DNA of 64,000 nt. It comes from Tubiluchus corallicola. Its lineage: Eukaryota > Priapulida > Priapulimorpha > Priapulimorphida > Tubiluchidae. Under the pieces are notes generated by a model, which worked only from the letters and a program-made list of their open reading frames with translations, was not told where the DNA came from and searched no databases. Position 1 is the stretch's first letter; each line of letters begins with the position of its first letter. The stretch lies in the NCBI GenBank assembly GCA_030141605.1, contig JAQGDQ010000336.1:186001-250000 (forward strand), read 5' to 3'. Shown piece after piece: positions 43,681 through 55,570 of this stretch. A program made the position numbers and the translations under genes.

Positions 43681-46600
43681 TCTACCACCATAAAGCCTAC
43701 GTCGCCACCTACATAAAATATAATTTAACTACAAATGAAAACAAGCGTGGCCCTTAATAGTACCTCAAGCAGTCAGGTAGCACAAAAAATGACAGAACAG
43801 CTGCAAATGGAACAAATAGCGACCCGTGACCTGGCACCCCAAATTCGAGGTCCAACTTTACCTGCATTAACGCCATGCAGTGAACTTACATGACAAGGAA
43901 ACTTAGAAACTTTCTCAATTTATCACTGTCTTTATTTGTTATTGAAACACCGAAATTAGAGTTCTTCAGTTTGTTGCCTATGCATGATTTGGTGCTGAAA
44001 GATAATTTCAGCTTATTTTATTTGTTACATACAGAAACTTCCACATGTCATTTAAGCACAACCAAGTGGCCAAATGCGACGAGCAAATATAATTAGTGAA
44101 TACTTACAATGTGTAAGTTAATGAAGGTGGGTCAAGTGAGAAGCTTATCCTACGCCAGGGACATTAACTACAGTTACAACACAACAAAATTAGGCCAAAG
44201 TGTTCATTTATGATGAAGTTACAAGTCAGAGGTGTTAATTAGTATACTCTTGAGTTTTTGATTACATCTGCATAGGTATTTGATAGCCGTGCATCTTACC
44301 CCTGACCTAGGGTTTGGAGACAGTGCAGGTAACTAGTGCAAGTCGTGTGTGTACACACAGACTGCGGTCACTGTTATCATAATAACCAGAGAGTTACAAT
44401 GCAACCCCAGGAAGTGACCATTGTCAAGCAGATTCAGCGGAAACCGATCTGAATGGGTGTGCAAGTATGAAAACAAGATGGCTAGATGCGACACAAAGTC
44501 TCTCCTCGCTTTCCTCCTACGGCGCTTTCACGACTCATGAATGACAAGAAACCCCCCACACCGATAAAACGTGGCATTTTCTACAAAATGTCAATGATTA
44601 CAGCCAAATTTAGGGGAAAACTCAGAATGTTTTAACCTCGCTGTCTATTGTTACAACTCAATATGTATAAAATTATACAGTATAATAAAACATAATTGCG
44701 CACAAAGGCAAATAATAAGTATAATAATAAGAATGGGGGGCTTGATGAGCTTTGCCGAACGCGAAAGGTTTTTTGGGTGAAAGCAGTTTTTAGTAGACGT
44801 TTCTAAATACATATTAGTTCTATTCCCGTTAAGTTATTTCATCATAAAGCACCAGGTAATAAATTGATCAAGTCAATCTTAAATTATCGAGCAAAATCTT
44901 GAAGTCTTTTGAAAAACATGCACACATGCAACATATAGAACTGTTAAATGTAGAACCTTTATAGTTACATGTTTTGATTATTAAAAAAAGAACAACTTTG
45001 TTTTTAACGTATTATGTTACTCATTCTTGCATGTACAATTATTGCTAGATTATATAATATTTTTTCAGCTTTTCTCAACAATTAAATGAGCCTTTATTTC
45101 TCAACATTGATTTATAGAAAACTACTTTTAATATTTCTGACTGCATTTATGATGAAATTCCTACATTGTTTCTGCGTATTCAATTTACGAAAAAATCTTC
45201 CAGAGCCCCAATCACCTTGGTAGAAATTTTGCATTACAATATGCGTACAATAATAAACCTACATTATTGCCATATAATACTAGTATTTACTTCTATTCAT
45301 ATTGCCAATTTTACATATGATAATAATGATAATTAATACCATACATACCATAGTACGATTGCCGAATGCGCTTCATAAAATTTTTTTAAAACCTAAAAAT
45401 TGTATAAAATTGTTAATGGGAGGCACTGCAACGCCCCACAAGTTTAAGCCGCAGCACCAAAAGAAAAACTACCGTTTTTTTATGGTAAAATAGTCACTTT
45501 GACGTAAAAACATCTAGACAAACAATGTTGGCATTTTTTGTACAGCTTGGTACTCTGCAAGCTGGAAGCAATAGTCAACAGTAAGTTGTGGCAGGACCGG
45601 AATCAGCAAAATTATCAAGGATAATGCTCTGAGCGCGGCTCACGCTAAGATGTAGTTGAAGCATCTTAACCACTCAAATTAAATGTACACTTGTCCTCTC
45701 TCAATGGGAAGAGTAACCCTGTGCGTCCTCCCTTAACGAGAAGATAACTCGGGACAGTATAGACTAGACGTTGACAGGAAACAGTTTTCCTGGCGATCAC
45801 AATCCATTTACTGACCAATCTGGCTTGCTTAACTTCGGCAAATAAATGCCCATATTTAAGGCATGCGTTTTACGGTTTTAAATTAGTAATGTGTTGCAGA
45901 AGACGCGTAAATAAAAAATAAAAATATCAATTGAGGGTTTGTTGAACTTGAACATTTTTAGCAATTTACTAAATCGTCACAAAATGTTGTAGTGAGTTTC
46001 TCTCGACAGCGATACGCTCAATGATGCTGCAGAGTAGTCGAGCTAATGCATAAAAATCATTGCCACGAAAATTAAAGGGATAAATTAGAACTACAGACAC
46101 AGAAACAAAAACGAAAAACACAGACCACTGACTACAGCAAATCGAAATAATTCCATTCAATAAATATATAAACTAAATATGCAATCCTTGCTGGGCCTAC
46201 TTCTCTCAATGTTATTATAACGATCATTCGAGCAAAAACGCGCAGTACGGCAGGAATTTTCATACAGATGAATTTTTATCAGTAAGCAATAAATGACAGA
46301 TCCTTAAAGTAAAATGACATATTCCTCGAAATCCAGAAAATGGTAAAAATCCACTAAAGCAACAGTGAGAGAGGAAAGACCTATTTATCTCACTTATGGG
46401 ATTAGCAACGGTGCAGAAAAACTCGAATTTGGTAACTGAATTGGCTAAACTACCTTGACATTATAAACAGAGCTCGTGCGCAAATATTCAATGCTTACAT
46501 AGCAAATTATATGCTTACACATATGATTAAATATTGCTGAAGTTTACTTGCCCGACGTTACAGTTTTACGCCTCATGTTCACTCAAATTTGCTCATTAAA

Positions 46601-46866
46601 AACGCAGCGTCAAATACTGTTATTTGACTGAATACTTGAAAAGTAGGCCTACGACCACCTAACAAAAAACTAATTTATTTAAAAAGATGCTACTGTCAAG
46701 TTAATTTAGAAACTCTTGTTACAGCTCTGTTCAATTCTGAATGAATATGGAAGAAAATTTTTAGCATGTAACAAAGCATTTACGCGTTGAAAACAAGAAA
46801 AGATCACTATATATGTTTAATGAAGTCTTTACGCCATTTTAAGTCTATTTTTACCAATTTATATTT
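43681..46866. other. intergenic, nothing recognised
   Basis: AT-rich sequence without repeat structure or exon-like segments that I can support. Confidence 0.55.
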
Positions 46867-46871
46867 ATGAA

Positions 46872-47142
46872 ACTTTGAGACATTTTGAACATGTCCACTA
46901 AGTCAACTACTATTTGTAGCTTTGAGACATTTTGAACATGTCCCTAAGTCAACTAATACTTGTAGCTTTGAGACATTTTGAACATGTCCACTAAGTTGAC
47001 TAATACTTGTAGCTTTGAAACATTTTGAACACGTCCACTAAGTTGACTAATACTTGTAGCTTTGAAACATTTTGAACACGTCCACTAAGTCAACTGCTAT
47101 TTGTAGCTTTGAGATGATTGTGAACATGTCCACTAAGAACTA
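46872..47142. repeat. 47-bp minisatellite, about 5-6 copies
   Basis: The unit begins tttgagacattttgaacatg and ends aatacttgtagc. Copies start near 46873, 46921, 46967, 47014 and 47061, with a degenerate last copy from 47108. Units differ at a few positions, including an AGTCAACT/AGTTGACT switch. Confidence 0.92.
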
Positions 47143-47639
47143 AAATGCCGTGACTTTGTACATAAGCTATCAACTGTTTAACACTTTCTATGTAATGTTC
47201 TTGAAATTAGCGCCCCTTCAAACGGTTGAGTTGGCTTATCTAAAGCTATTTCACACAACATGTTTATTGAGCGCAGACGATCTTTTCGACTATAACCGTC
47301 ATTTTCAGTACTATGAATCACGCCAAAAAAGCAATTATTAGTACAATTATGATACTAAAATGTCAAGGAACAAAATGTTATGTCAGGATTGAGAAAGTAG
47401 AACTTGTGTTGTCAAAATCAATGTGGATAAAAGCAGGAGAAAGTAACCTTACATGTGTGCTTGCAAGTCAAAACCGCTCATAAGTCGGCATAGTTAAAAC
47501 TACGTTATGGCGCTTCAGAGTAGACTACACCAAAGATTTGGTCAAAGGTCGATTTTTTGTCTTTTATGAAAACAAATGCTAAATGTATTCAACTTTTATA
47601 TTCTAGCTTCAAATTATCAAGAAAATGTTTAAAAAATAT

Positions 47640-47850
47640 TAAAAATCTAATTTTTTAACCTCGTACCCACTTCTCTGGTATTTTCAAACTCCGATTGTAG
47701 CTCGTGGAAGCTGTCATTTTGCTTCGGGTTTTTTCTGTTGACAAGCCCAGATCTTTGTCTGGAAGAGCCATCTACTTCCAAAGTCCATAGCAACCAACAT
47801 TTATACGGTTGCTAAGTGCTTTGTAGAAACACGACAAAAAACAATGGCTG
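47640..47850. other. complex GC-richer segment in the expected HMGCS intron 2 or downstream
   Basis: A compositionally distinct stretch (cgtacccacttctctgg to catagcaaccaac) in AT-rich DNA. Read on the minus strand it has partial open frames, one with LFQTKIWACQQKKPEAK and then a stop. It does not match the expected third HMG-CoA synthase exon. It could be a fragment of a dispersed element. I cannot assign it. Confidence 0.3.
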
Positions 47851-48129
47851 ACTTTAACAGTGATTTTCTCAAGATTATGTTTTTCAGTGTGTAGCGTGTA
47901 CCTCAACTTCAACGTGGATTATCTCAGCTTTGAAATAACATAGTGATGAACTTGGTATCAAAATGATCCTCATGAAATGGAGATTCACAATATGTGAATG
48001 ACTAGAAAAGCTTAAGCTCTAAAAACAATCGTCTCTGCTTAATCAACATGTTGATTCCTACAAGCTTCTTCCATACACTTCATCCACACAGTTTACGACA
48101 CAATATTATTATATTAAGGACACTAGTAC

Positions 48130-48255
48130 CTCTTTCGATCACCAGGGGTGCATCCGGTCCAATCAGCATAGCTATGCCACCAGCTCCACCTGTACATCTG
48201 GCATTTCCGGTAGCGTAAACGGCAATGTCGCCGGCGACAACTACGGCGTATCTTC
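48130..48255 (-). CDS. HMGCS: HMGCS coding exon 2
   Basis: Encodes residues 150-191, including [19 protein letters not shown] then [20 protein letters not shown]. The acceptor is ttacag|GA and the donor AGAG|gtacta. The phase-1 end fits the ERG-LRGTHM border expected for the family. Confidence 0.92.
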
Positions 48256-49906
48256 CTGTAACATACAGATACGCACATTAACGTTAAAACAGGTGGAATG
48301 TAATCGGGCAGACTAAAGGACAACAGCATTTAATTTTAAAACTTCGGCTCAAAATAATCTAAAATTTAAAATATTTAAAGGGATCAGGGTTTCCTTGCCT
48401 ACGTCACAAAGCAGCAAGGTATTTTCTCAAACTTGTGCACAACTCGCTCATGGAAAGTTTCTGCCATTAGTAAATTACTAGCAAAGGCCCCGAAAAAAAA
48501 TTTTGTGTATAAATACACTTATAATCAATAATACGCGAACATCCTACACAGTCCTCATTTATAACTCAATGCCCGTAGCAGGTTTTACTGAATTAAAGTT
48601 ACAGGCAGAGTATAATGGATGACGTCAGAATTGCCGAAAACTACACCCACCGCTGAACGGGCTATCTATCCATAGCCAACACCGCCCCCGGCCCGTTCTG
48701 GTTCTTCAGAACTAAGAGGTATAAGTTTTGCAAAAAACGACCGAAAAATGGCCATTTTTGGTTATCCCGGTGGGCCCGATTCGAAAAATAATCGTTTGAT
48801 GTATAGATCGCCGCAAATGGTGCTGTCGTCGAAGCTGTAGCCTCGAATCTTATATAAATATATATACCAGCAGAATTAATATATACGATGTTCCATTGTG
48901 ACGACATCGCTAGATTCATTGGGCAGTCATGAAATGAGTTTCTAAGCTAATATTTAAATATCAGAAACGTTTTCATAATGTCATAAGTAACAAAATGCTT
49001 ATTTGACACCCAATAAGACGCGGCCCGAAAAATCGCCCTGTTTGTCTTAAGTTTTTAACATCGTGTTACTCTTAGCCATATCTAGCATTTAAAAATGAAA
49101 GCTAACATTCGAAACATAAGGCTGGTTTCACACTCGACACTCAAATGATTTGAGTACGGAAAAAAGCACTTTTCTCCTTCCCTGCTTTCCCTATTACTTC
49201 TAGATTTACTTCGGACAGTGTACACACTACACTTCAGAGTAATACACACTGCACTTCAGAGTAATACACACTGCACTTTAGAGTAAACTGGATGCACCAT
49301 GACTAAATACACATTTTCCAGATTCTTGTTTGAGGCAGACAATGCCAAAGACCCAAACGTTGGCACCGAGATAAACCATTTCAACTACCGACATTTTCGA
49401 CTTATTAAAAATACAAGTGCTGCAATTACGCGAAGCGGTATAATATCATTATCCCTACCATCCCATGAACTTGATTCAACCCAGTTTATTGCATTGAATA
49501 ATGCCGATGTGCCGCCGTAACAAGCATTTGTGGTGTCGATTCCCTCTACCGAACAATTTCCACTTTCCTCGAATAGCTGCATTAAACAGGTTTTTGTGCT
49601 CTTTGATTTGTCGATAATCGTTTCGGTCCCGACTTCTAACCGACCAATCATGTTGTACGTTATATTGTTTCGTTCCACAAGCCTTTGCAAAACAGTCAAA
49701 CATACGCTGCTAATATCTTCTCTGTCTGAACAAAATCCCATTTTTGATTGGCCTAAGCCAATTGTGTACTTTCCAGTTGAGACATCGTCAAATTTCTCCA
49801 GTTCAGTCTGTAGCACATATTGAGATGGAAAATATATTTCCATGGCAACAATCCCAACATCTTTAGGCCAATGTGCAGGCTCAGACATCTTTGCAAAACT
49901 AGGCAT
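48130..49906 (-). CDS. HMGCS: hydroxymethylglutaryl-CoA synthase, first two coding exons (partial)
   Basis: Spliced on the minus strand from 49906-49459 and 48255-48130, giving 191 residues. The enzyme condenses acetyl-CoA with acetoacetyl-CoA to HMG-CoA, the step before HMG-CoA reductase in the mevalonate pathway. Recognised by [34 protein letters not shown], the [15 protein letters not shown] block and [12 protein letters not shown]. Catalytic Glu95 and Cys129 are present at the same numbering as in vertebrate cytosolic HMGCS1, and there is no mitochondrial presequence, so a cytosolic form is likely. The catalytic His (264 in vertebrates) would lie in later exons. Exon 2 ends phase 1 at a gtacta donor, but I could not find exon 3 or later exons in the 27 kb downstream. 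A conserved NARPTGG motif reads NARCTGG here. Confidence 0.9.
48744..48759. repeat. 16-bp perfect palindrome
   Basis: AAAAATGGCCATTTTT, identical on both strands, inside HMGCS intron 1. Confidence 0.9.
49222..49285. repeat. 22-bp tandem repeat, three copies
   Basis: Unit acacactgcacttcagagta with single-base differences, in HMGCS intron 1. Confidence 0.85.
49459..49906 (-). CDS. HMGCS: HMGCS coding exon 1
   Basis: Encodes residues 1-149 and one base of Gly150, with the donor GGATG|gtaggg on the minus strand. An excellent acceptor (polypyrimidine then cag) lies just upstream at 49914-49916, seven bases before the ATG. This implies at least one upstream 5' UTR exon and makes this the natural first coding exon. 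A second Met (residue 7) is also possible as start, but Met1 keeps vertebrate residue numbering. Confidence 0.92.
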
Positions 49907-50329
49907 GTTTTTACTGAAAAAAAGTAAAATTCAGTCACTGCAAAAAATGGACCTACCATAATAATAGTTATTGTATAACTCATTAAAATGATTAACTACT
50001 TATTTATACAAGCAAAACTAAAAATAAACACAATACCGGTTAAATTTATGCCTGAGCAACGTTTTGTTACAAAACAAAAAGTCAAGGTTTAAATTAGCTT
50101 TATAAATTAACAACAGTCAGAAATACACGAAGAAATTAATAACAAGGTTAAACAACAACTTCAAGAAATCGTTAGCTGGAACTGACTGTAATGTTCCCAA
50201 AAATTCAGTCACTCACTTTAAAAAGTTACAACCTTCAAGCCAATAAACTGAAACTAAATGTGCGACGCGTAAGCTTACAATTATTATTTTCACAAAAGTT
50301 AGTACTTGCTAAATTTCCAACGTAAAATG

Positions 50330-50500
50330 AACAGAAACCATGTCTGGTAAATCGTCAAATCCACGCCTTCGTTTCGCACCGGTAACCGGAAGTTTGCATT
50401 ACGCACGTGCAGCACGATCAGGCGACCAGACAGCCAATAGTGTTGTGACTGACAGCTCAGCAGACACCTCACGCCATTCAAGGACGGCTACCGTAAAGTT
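50330..50500 (-). promoter_or_regulatory. HMGCS: putative HMGCS promoter with NF-Y, SRE-like, ETS and E-box sites
   Basis: This GC-richer block lies about 450-600 bp upstream of the HMGCS start codon. Sites seen: CCGGAAGT (ETS-type) at 50386-50393, CACGTG E-box at 50404-50409, CCAAT box (plus-strand orientation) at 50434-50438, and CACCTCAC, one base from the sterol response core CACCCCAC, at 50465-50472. Sterol synthesis genes in animals often pair NF-Y with SREBP sites. The first non-coding exon is not fixed. The function is inferred. Confidence 0.45.
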
Positions 50501-50606
50501 GACAAGGGCAATACACTACTAACAATAATTAACAATATTCTAGGCTTTCTAGCGAAACACTTTCGTGGAGGTTTTTTTTTGTAAGAGATGCTGCGACAGT
50601 GTATAA

Positions 50607-51025
50607 ATGGTATCTATGTATAATGGCAAAAAAATAAAAGCAAATCATAACGCTGAAATCGTTGCGTTTCAAAGGCGAATTTACAAAAACATTTTGGGTA
50701 ATAGATGGCCAAAGAAAATTTCAAACAAAGATTTATATGAAAAAATAAAAGAAGAACCTTGGACAAGAAAAATAAAAAGACGCAGTTTAAGATGGATTGG
50801 GCATTTGCTTAGACTACCTGATGATATTCCAGTGAAGATAACAAGCTATAGAACGAGCTAAAAACCTGCAGGAGAACAAATGTTAACATATTTAGATTTT
50901 GCACTGAAAGATTTAAACACTTCAGCATAGATCCTTAGAAATAAATTCATTTGAGTCCTTGCAGCGTGTAGAGAGTCCTGGCGTAGGGAGGTGAGCAGAA
51001 TCATGTCACTGGACGTGTGATTTAT

Positions 51026-51102
<77 letters not shown>
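50607..51102 (+). mobile_element. LINE 3' fragment, family 2, with (ATG)n tail, copy 1
   Basis: The frame at 50607-50861 has the C-terminal pattern of non-LTR retrotransposon polyproteins: EIVAFQRRIYKNILGNRW, then KIKRRSLRWIGHLLRLPDD. After a stop the reading continues in recognisable pieces (MLTYLDFALKDLNTSA, then CRESWRREVSRIMSLDV). The element ends at ttattgg and runs into (ATG)n at 51027-51102. It is 5'-truncated and broken by stops. The clade (Jockey/RTE-like) is uncertain. Confidence 0.8.
51027..51102. repeat. (ATG)n microsatellite, tail of LINE family 2
   Basis: About 25 perfect GAT/ATG units directly following the LINE terminus. Confidence 0.95.
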
Positions 51103-51925
51103 ATAATGGCGTCGTTCCCTTAAATGACTCAGGAGCATTAAAATTAAAATTTACAGATAATGCACAAACATATAAAAATACAACACAATAAAAATTACAT
51201 TAAGAATGAATAAAATTTATGAGTGTTGGAGAGACACAAAGAAAAAAGGTAGTTACACAAAAGAAAGTTATCATCATTAACAAAACAAAACAAAATAATT
51301 TAAAATTTGCTGCTAACACAAGCGAAGAACCAGATTTTCTTTTGAAACTCTGAAAACTAAGCCACCCTGAGGTCCCTGACCTTTTTTACATCAATTGGGA
51401 TGCACCACAGTTACACTTCCCAACACCCACCCCTTTTAACACACAGCAATTCATCTCCCAAATAGTGGCTGTGGAACTACGTACAAAGTAATCATATTGC
51501 TAGCAAGCCAACATGCTGGGTCAGAAACTACATATACAGCCTACTATGCATGCAAGTTTGTGTACAGATTAAGACTAAGATTAGTTCCTTAGTTCTGCAG
51601 CCACACAACTATATTAATAAGCCTTTTCACAGTTCGATTGGCGTTGATAGTGAAAAGGTCAAAGGTTAAGTTGCAGTTTCAACGCCTCAAAGCCCGTACT
51701 ATTGTAGCTGTTACAGTTTTAAGAACCTAACCTAGTTCGTTTTTTCTTATTCCAAAGCAAGTTTTTGCTAATAAATCTGTTTACGCACAGACTAATGTGC
51801 AAAAAAGCAAGTCCATGTAAAAAACTGAAGCTACTGAACCGATGCGGCAGGCAGCTTTGCTTTATCCCCCATGTGACGATTGTATTATTCCAACATTGTT
51901 AAGTGGGAGCGAGCTCCTGAAATGT
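51103..51925. other. intergenic, nothing recognised
   Basis: AT-rich non-coding sequence. No gene, exon or repeat is identified. Confidence 0.6.
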
Positions 51926-52210
51926 GTGAATGTTGTAATGACGTAGAAGCTAGAGAGCTATACTATTCCAAAATTGGACTAGGCTAAGAACTTCTGAAAG
52001 TTATTACATGCTGTGATGACACAAATGGTAAAGAGCTATACTACTTCAAAGTGTCAACAGACACAAGCCATTGAACGATGGGAAAACCTGCAACGAGTTA
52101 ATATCTGAAAGCCATACTACTTACAGATCATAGCAAACTAGAAACTCATAAAAGATGAGAAAAACAGCAACAGCGCAAAATCTAGCGAACCATAGTACTT
52201 ATGGATTTTA
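51926..52210. repeat. degenerate repeats sharing a 'gaagctagagagctatact' motif
   Basis: Diverged units of about 80-90 bp containing variants of gaagctagagagctatacta and ggaaaacctg. Similar diverged units recur at about 53290-53410 and 54160-54400, on both sides of the pentanucleotide array. Likely an old satellite or dispersed repeat. Confidence 0.5.
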
Positions 52211-52360
52211 TTAAGGGGTGAAAAAGTCAAAGCTTATCGTCCAAGGGTCAAAGTCTGGGTTCAAGTTTGCTGAACTAATAGATCTATCTAAAGGCATTGT
52301 TATTACTATTATAATTTTTATTATTACTATTATTAATAAAATATATAATATTATATTATA

Positions 52361-53025
52361 TTGTATTGTATTGTATTGTGTTGTGTTGTGTTGTGTTGTG
52401 TTGTGTTGTGTTGTGTTGTGTTGTGTTGTGTTGTGTTGTGTTGTGTTGTGTTGTGTTGTGTTGTGTTGTATTGTATTGTATTGTATTGTATTGTATTGTA
52501 TTGTATTGTATTGTATTGTATTGTATTGTATTGTATTGTATTGTATTGTATTGTATTGTATTGTATTGTATTGTATTGTATTGTATTGTATTGTATTGTA
52601 TTGTATTGTATTGTATTGTATTGTATTGCATTGCATTGCATTGCATTGCATTGCATTGCATTGCATTGCATTGCATTGCATTGCATTGCATTGCATTGCA
52701 TTGCATTGCATTGTACTGTACTGTATTGCATCGCATCCTATCATATTAATCATATCATATCATATCATTACATTACATTAGATTATGTTATGTTATGTTA
52801 TGTTATGTTATGTTATGTTATGTTATGTTATGTTATGTTATGTTATGTTATGTTATGTTATGTTATGTTATGTTATGTTATGTTATGTTATGTTATGTTA
52901 TGTTATGTTATGTTATGTTATGTTATGTTATGTTATGTTATGTTATGTTATGTTATGTTATGTTATGTTATGTTATGTTATGTTATGTTATGTTATGTTA
53001 TGTTATGTTATGTTATGTTATGTTA
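52361..53025. repeat. compound pentanucleotide array
   Basis: Homogeneous blocks: TTGTG x18 at 52376-52465, TTGTA x32 at 52466-52625, TTGCA x17 at 52626-52710, then about 70 bp of mixed pentamers, then TTATG x48 at 52783-53022. A 5-bp unit without stop codons leaves several frames open over hundreds of bases, so the long Leu/Tyr/Cys/Val- and Gln/Asn/Thr-rich frames here are artefacts. Confidence 0.97.
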
Positions 53026-53559
53026 CATATTATTACATCTTGTAGCATATAAGTAGCTATGAAATCGGATGAATAGGTGGTTAATTATCATAACAATTGC
53101 AGACGCATTCAATTTTTTTCAAAAACTTTTTTTTACATTTAGATCATCAAGATACAGAGGCTTATAAACCATCGTTCAGTTTTATATGCCAGACATATTC
53201 GGCTATCACACGCGAGAGCATTGTTCTATTGTTTCGAGGTTCGCATTTCTGAAGTTCGAGTTCGAGTCAAAGAATTTCGTGTGCAAATCTATGACTTGAG
53301 TTTTTACCACTGACTATAGACAAGAAGCTCATGAAAGGTGAGAAGTGTCGTAATGCCGTAGGAAAAACAAAGATATATTTCTCCAAGACTGTAGCAGATG
53401 GAAACTCGAGGTTAGCATCGAAGGTCGAACTTTCCAATCGAGTTCGAATTTTAAAATTATAGGTTCGAATAATTCAGCGCTTTAACCACATACGTTCTTT
53501 TGTCGTTAAAATCCTTTAAAAGTCACGCAATTAGCACAATTTCATAACGGTTTTTACCC

Positions 53560-53800
53560 GCCATTTTTAAGCTAATCATTAGCAGTTTTATTGCAGAACA
53601 AAATCAAGTATTAGGGCCTGTGCCTGATCTTTGTAAAACTGCTTTTTACTGAGAGTTCGCTAACTTGTTCAAAAGGCTTTTAAATTCAATTCGTGTTCGA
53701 AATGCTGAGATTCGATTTGATTCGATTCTCAAAAATCACAAATTCAATTCGATTCGAATTCGATTTCTGGTGGAGGATGCTCACCCCCCACCCCCCCTAA
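53560..53800 (+). repeat. TTCGAA-rich dispersed repeat B, copy 1
   Basis: Contains tgcagaacaaaatcaagta, ctttgtaaaactgctttttact, aacttgttcaaaa and runs of attcgattcgaattcg. The same order occurs in reverse complement at 55325-55570. Confidence 0.65.
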
Positions 53801-54835
<1,035 letters not shown>

Positions 54836-55324
54836 AGAGAGAAAGAAAGAAAAAAGATAGATAGATAGATAAGCCACACGATGAGATGAATTTGAAGAAC
54901 CTGCAGAAGCGAATCGAATCGAAAGAAAACGAAAACTGCCTGGAAAACGCATTTTGGGTAGTTTTATATGAAAAAACAACTTCGCAGTTTGTCCAGGACA
55001 ATTCTAACCAGGACCGATCATACACCCCTTTTCCAGCTCTCTTTCTGCAAATTAGAACGAATAAGTTTCCTTCGCGATACAGCAAAGTTACCTGCAGATA
55101 GCTAGGTCAATTTGTACCATACCCAGATTGCTATATTTGCATAATTTTTACCCAGGCGTGTCTTTGTGTGGATACTAAGCAAATAGTAATTATAATCGCT
55201 GCTCTGTCGATCAGAAGTCATGAAGATCAGTGCATCAGCAGAATTGAACTATAGGTTCAACCATAGTGCAGCTTGGAGTCATAGATCTGGCATTGCATTA
55301 TAGTATTGTAGTTAAGCATGAGCG

Positions 55325-55570
55325 TTCTCTACCAAAAAGCGAATTCGAATCGAATCGAATTTCGGTCTTTTGAATCCAAATCGAATTCGAATTGAGTTTG
55401 AAAGATTTTTGAACAAGTTTTCGAACAAGTTTTCGAATCACTAGTAAAAAGTTGTTTTACAGAGATCATGCAAGTTACTTGATTTTGGTCTGCAGTAGAA
55501 CCACTATTAGTTTGTTAAAAACTGCAGCTAAATTGTGCCAACTTCATGCTACGTTCGAACTCGAACGTTC
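55325..55570 (-). repeat. TTCGAA-rich dispersed repeat B, copy 2 (inverted)
   Basis: The reverse complement matches copy 1: ctgcagaccaaaatcaagta, ctctgtaaaacaactttttact, aaacttgttcaaaa, then attcgattcgattcgaattc and tggtagagaacgctca (copy 1: tggtggaggatgctca). Confidence 0.65.

Larger units (their letters stand above)
48256..49458 (-). other. HMGCS: HMGCS intron 1 (1.2 kb)
   Basis: Lies between the gtaggg donor and the gttacag acceptor, phase 1. It contains a 22-bp unit repeated about three times (49222-49285), a 16-bp perfect palindrome at 48744-48759 and a GC-rich patch at 48560-48850 with no coding match. Confidence 0.85.

Noticed and set aside
43484-43757. Open frames of repeated Ile-His-Pro-Ser
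   Set aside because: Translation of (CATC)n; not a repeat protein gene.
45969-46160. 63-codon minus-strand frame
   Set aside because: Checked for the expected HMGCS exon 3 motif (RGTHM, DFYKP); no match in any frame.
46872-47142. Regularly spaced repeat as a possible CRISPR array
   Set aside because: The units are contiguous with no unique spacers, and the genome is metazoan; it is a minisatellite.
49299-49823. Plus-strand frames opposite HMGCS exon 1
   Set aside because: Shadows of the minus-strand coding exon, whose protein is clearly conserved.
50340-50522. 60-codon plus-strand frame starting accATGTCTGG
   Set aside because: It lies inside the putative HMGCS promoter. The GC-rich composition explains the open frame, and no homology or downstream exon is visible.
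52211-53056. Long overlapping open frames (up to 231 codons) on both strands
   Set aside because: They exist because a 5-bp repeat without stop codons keeps frames open. The peptides are pure repeats with no flanking gene structure.
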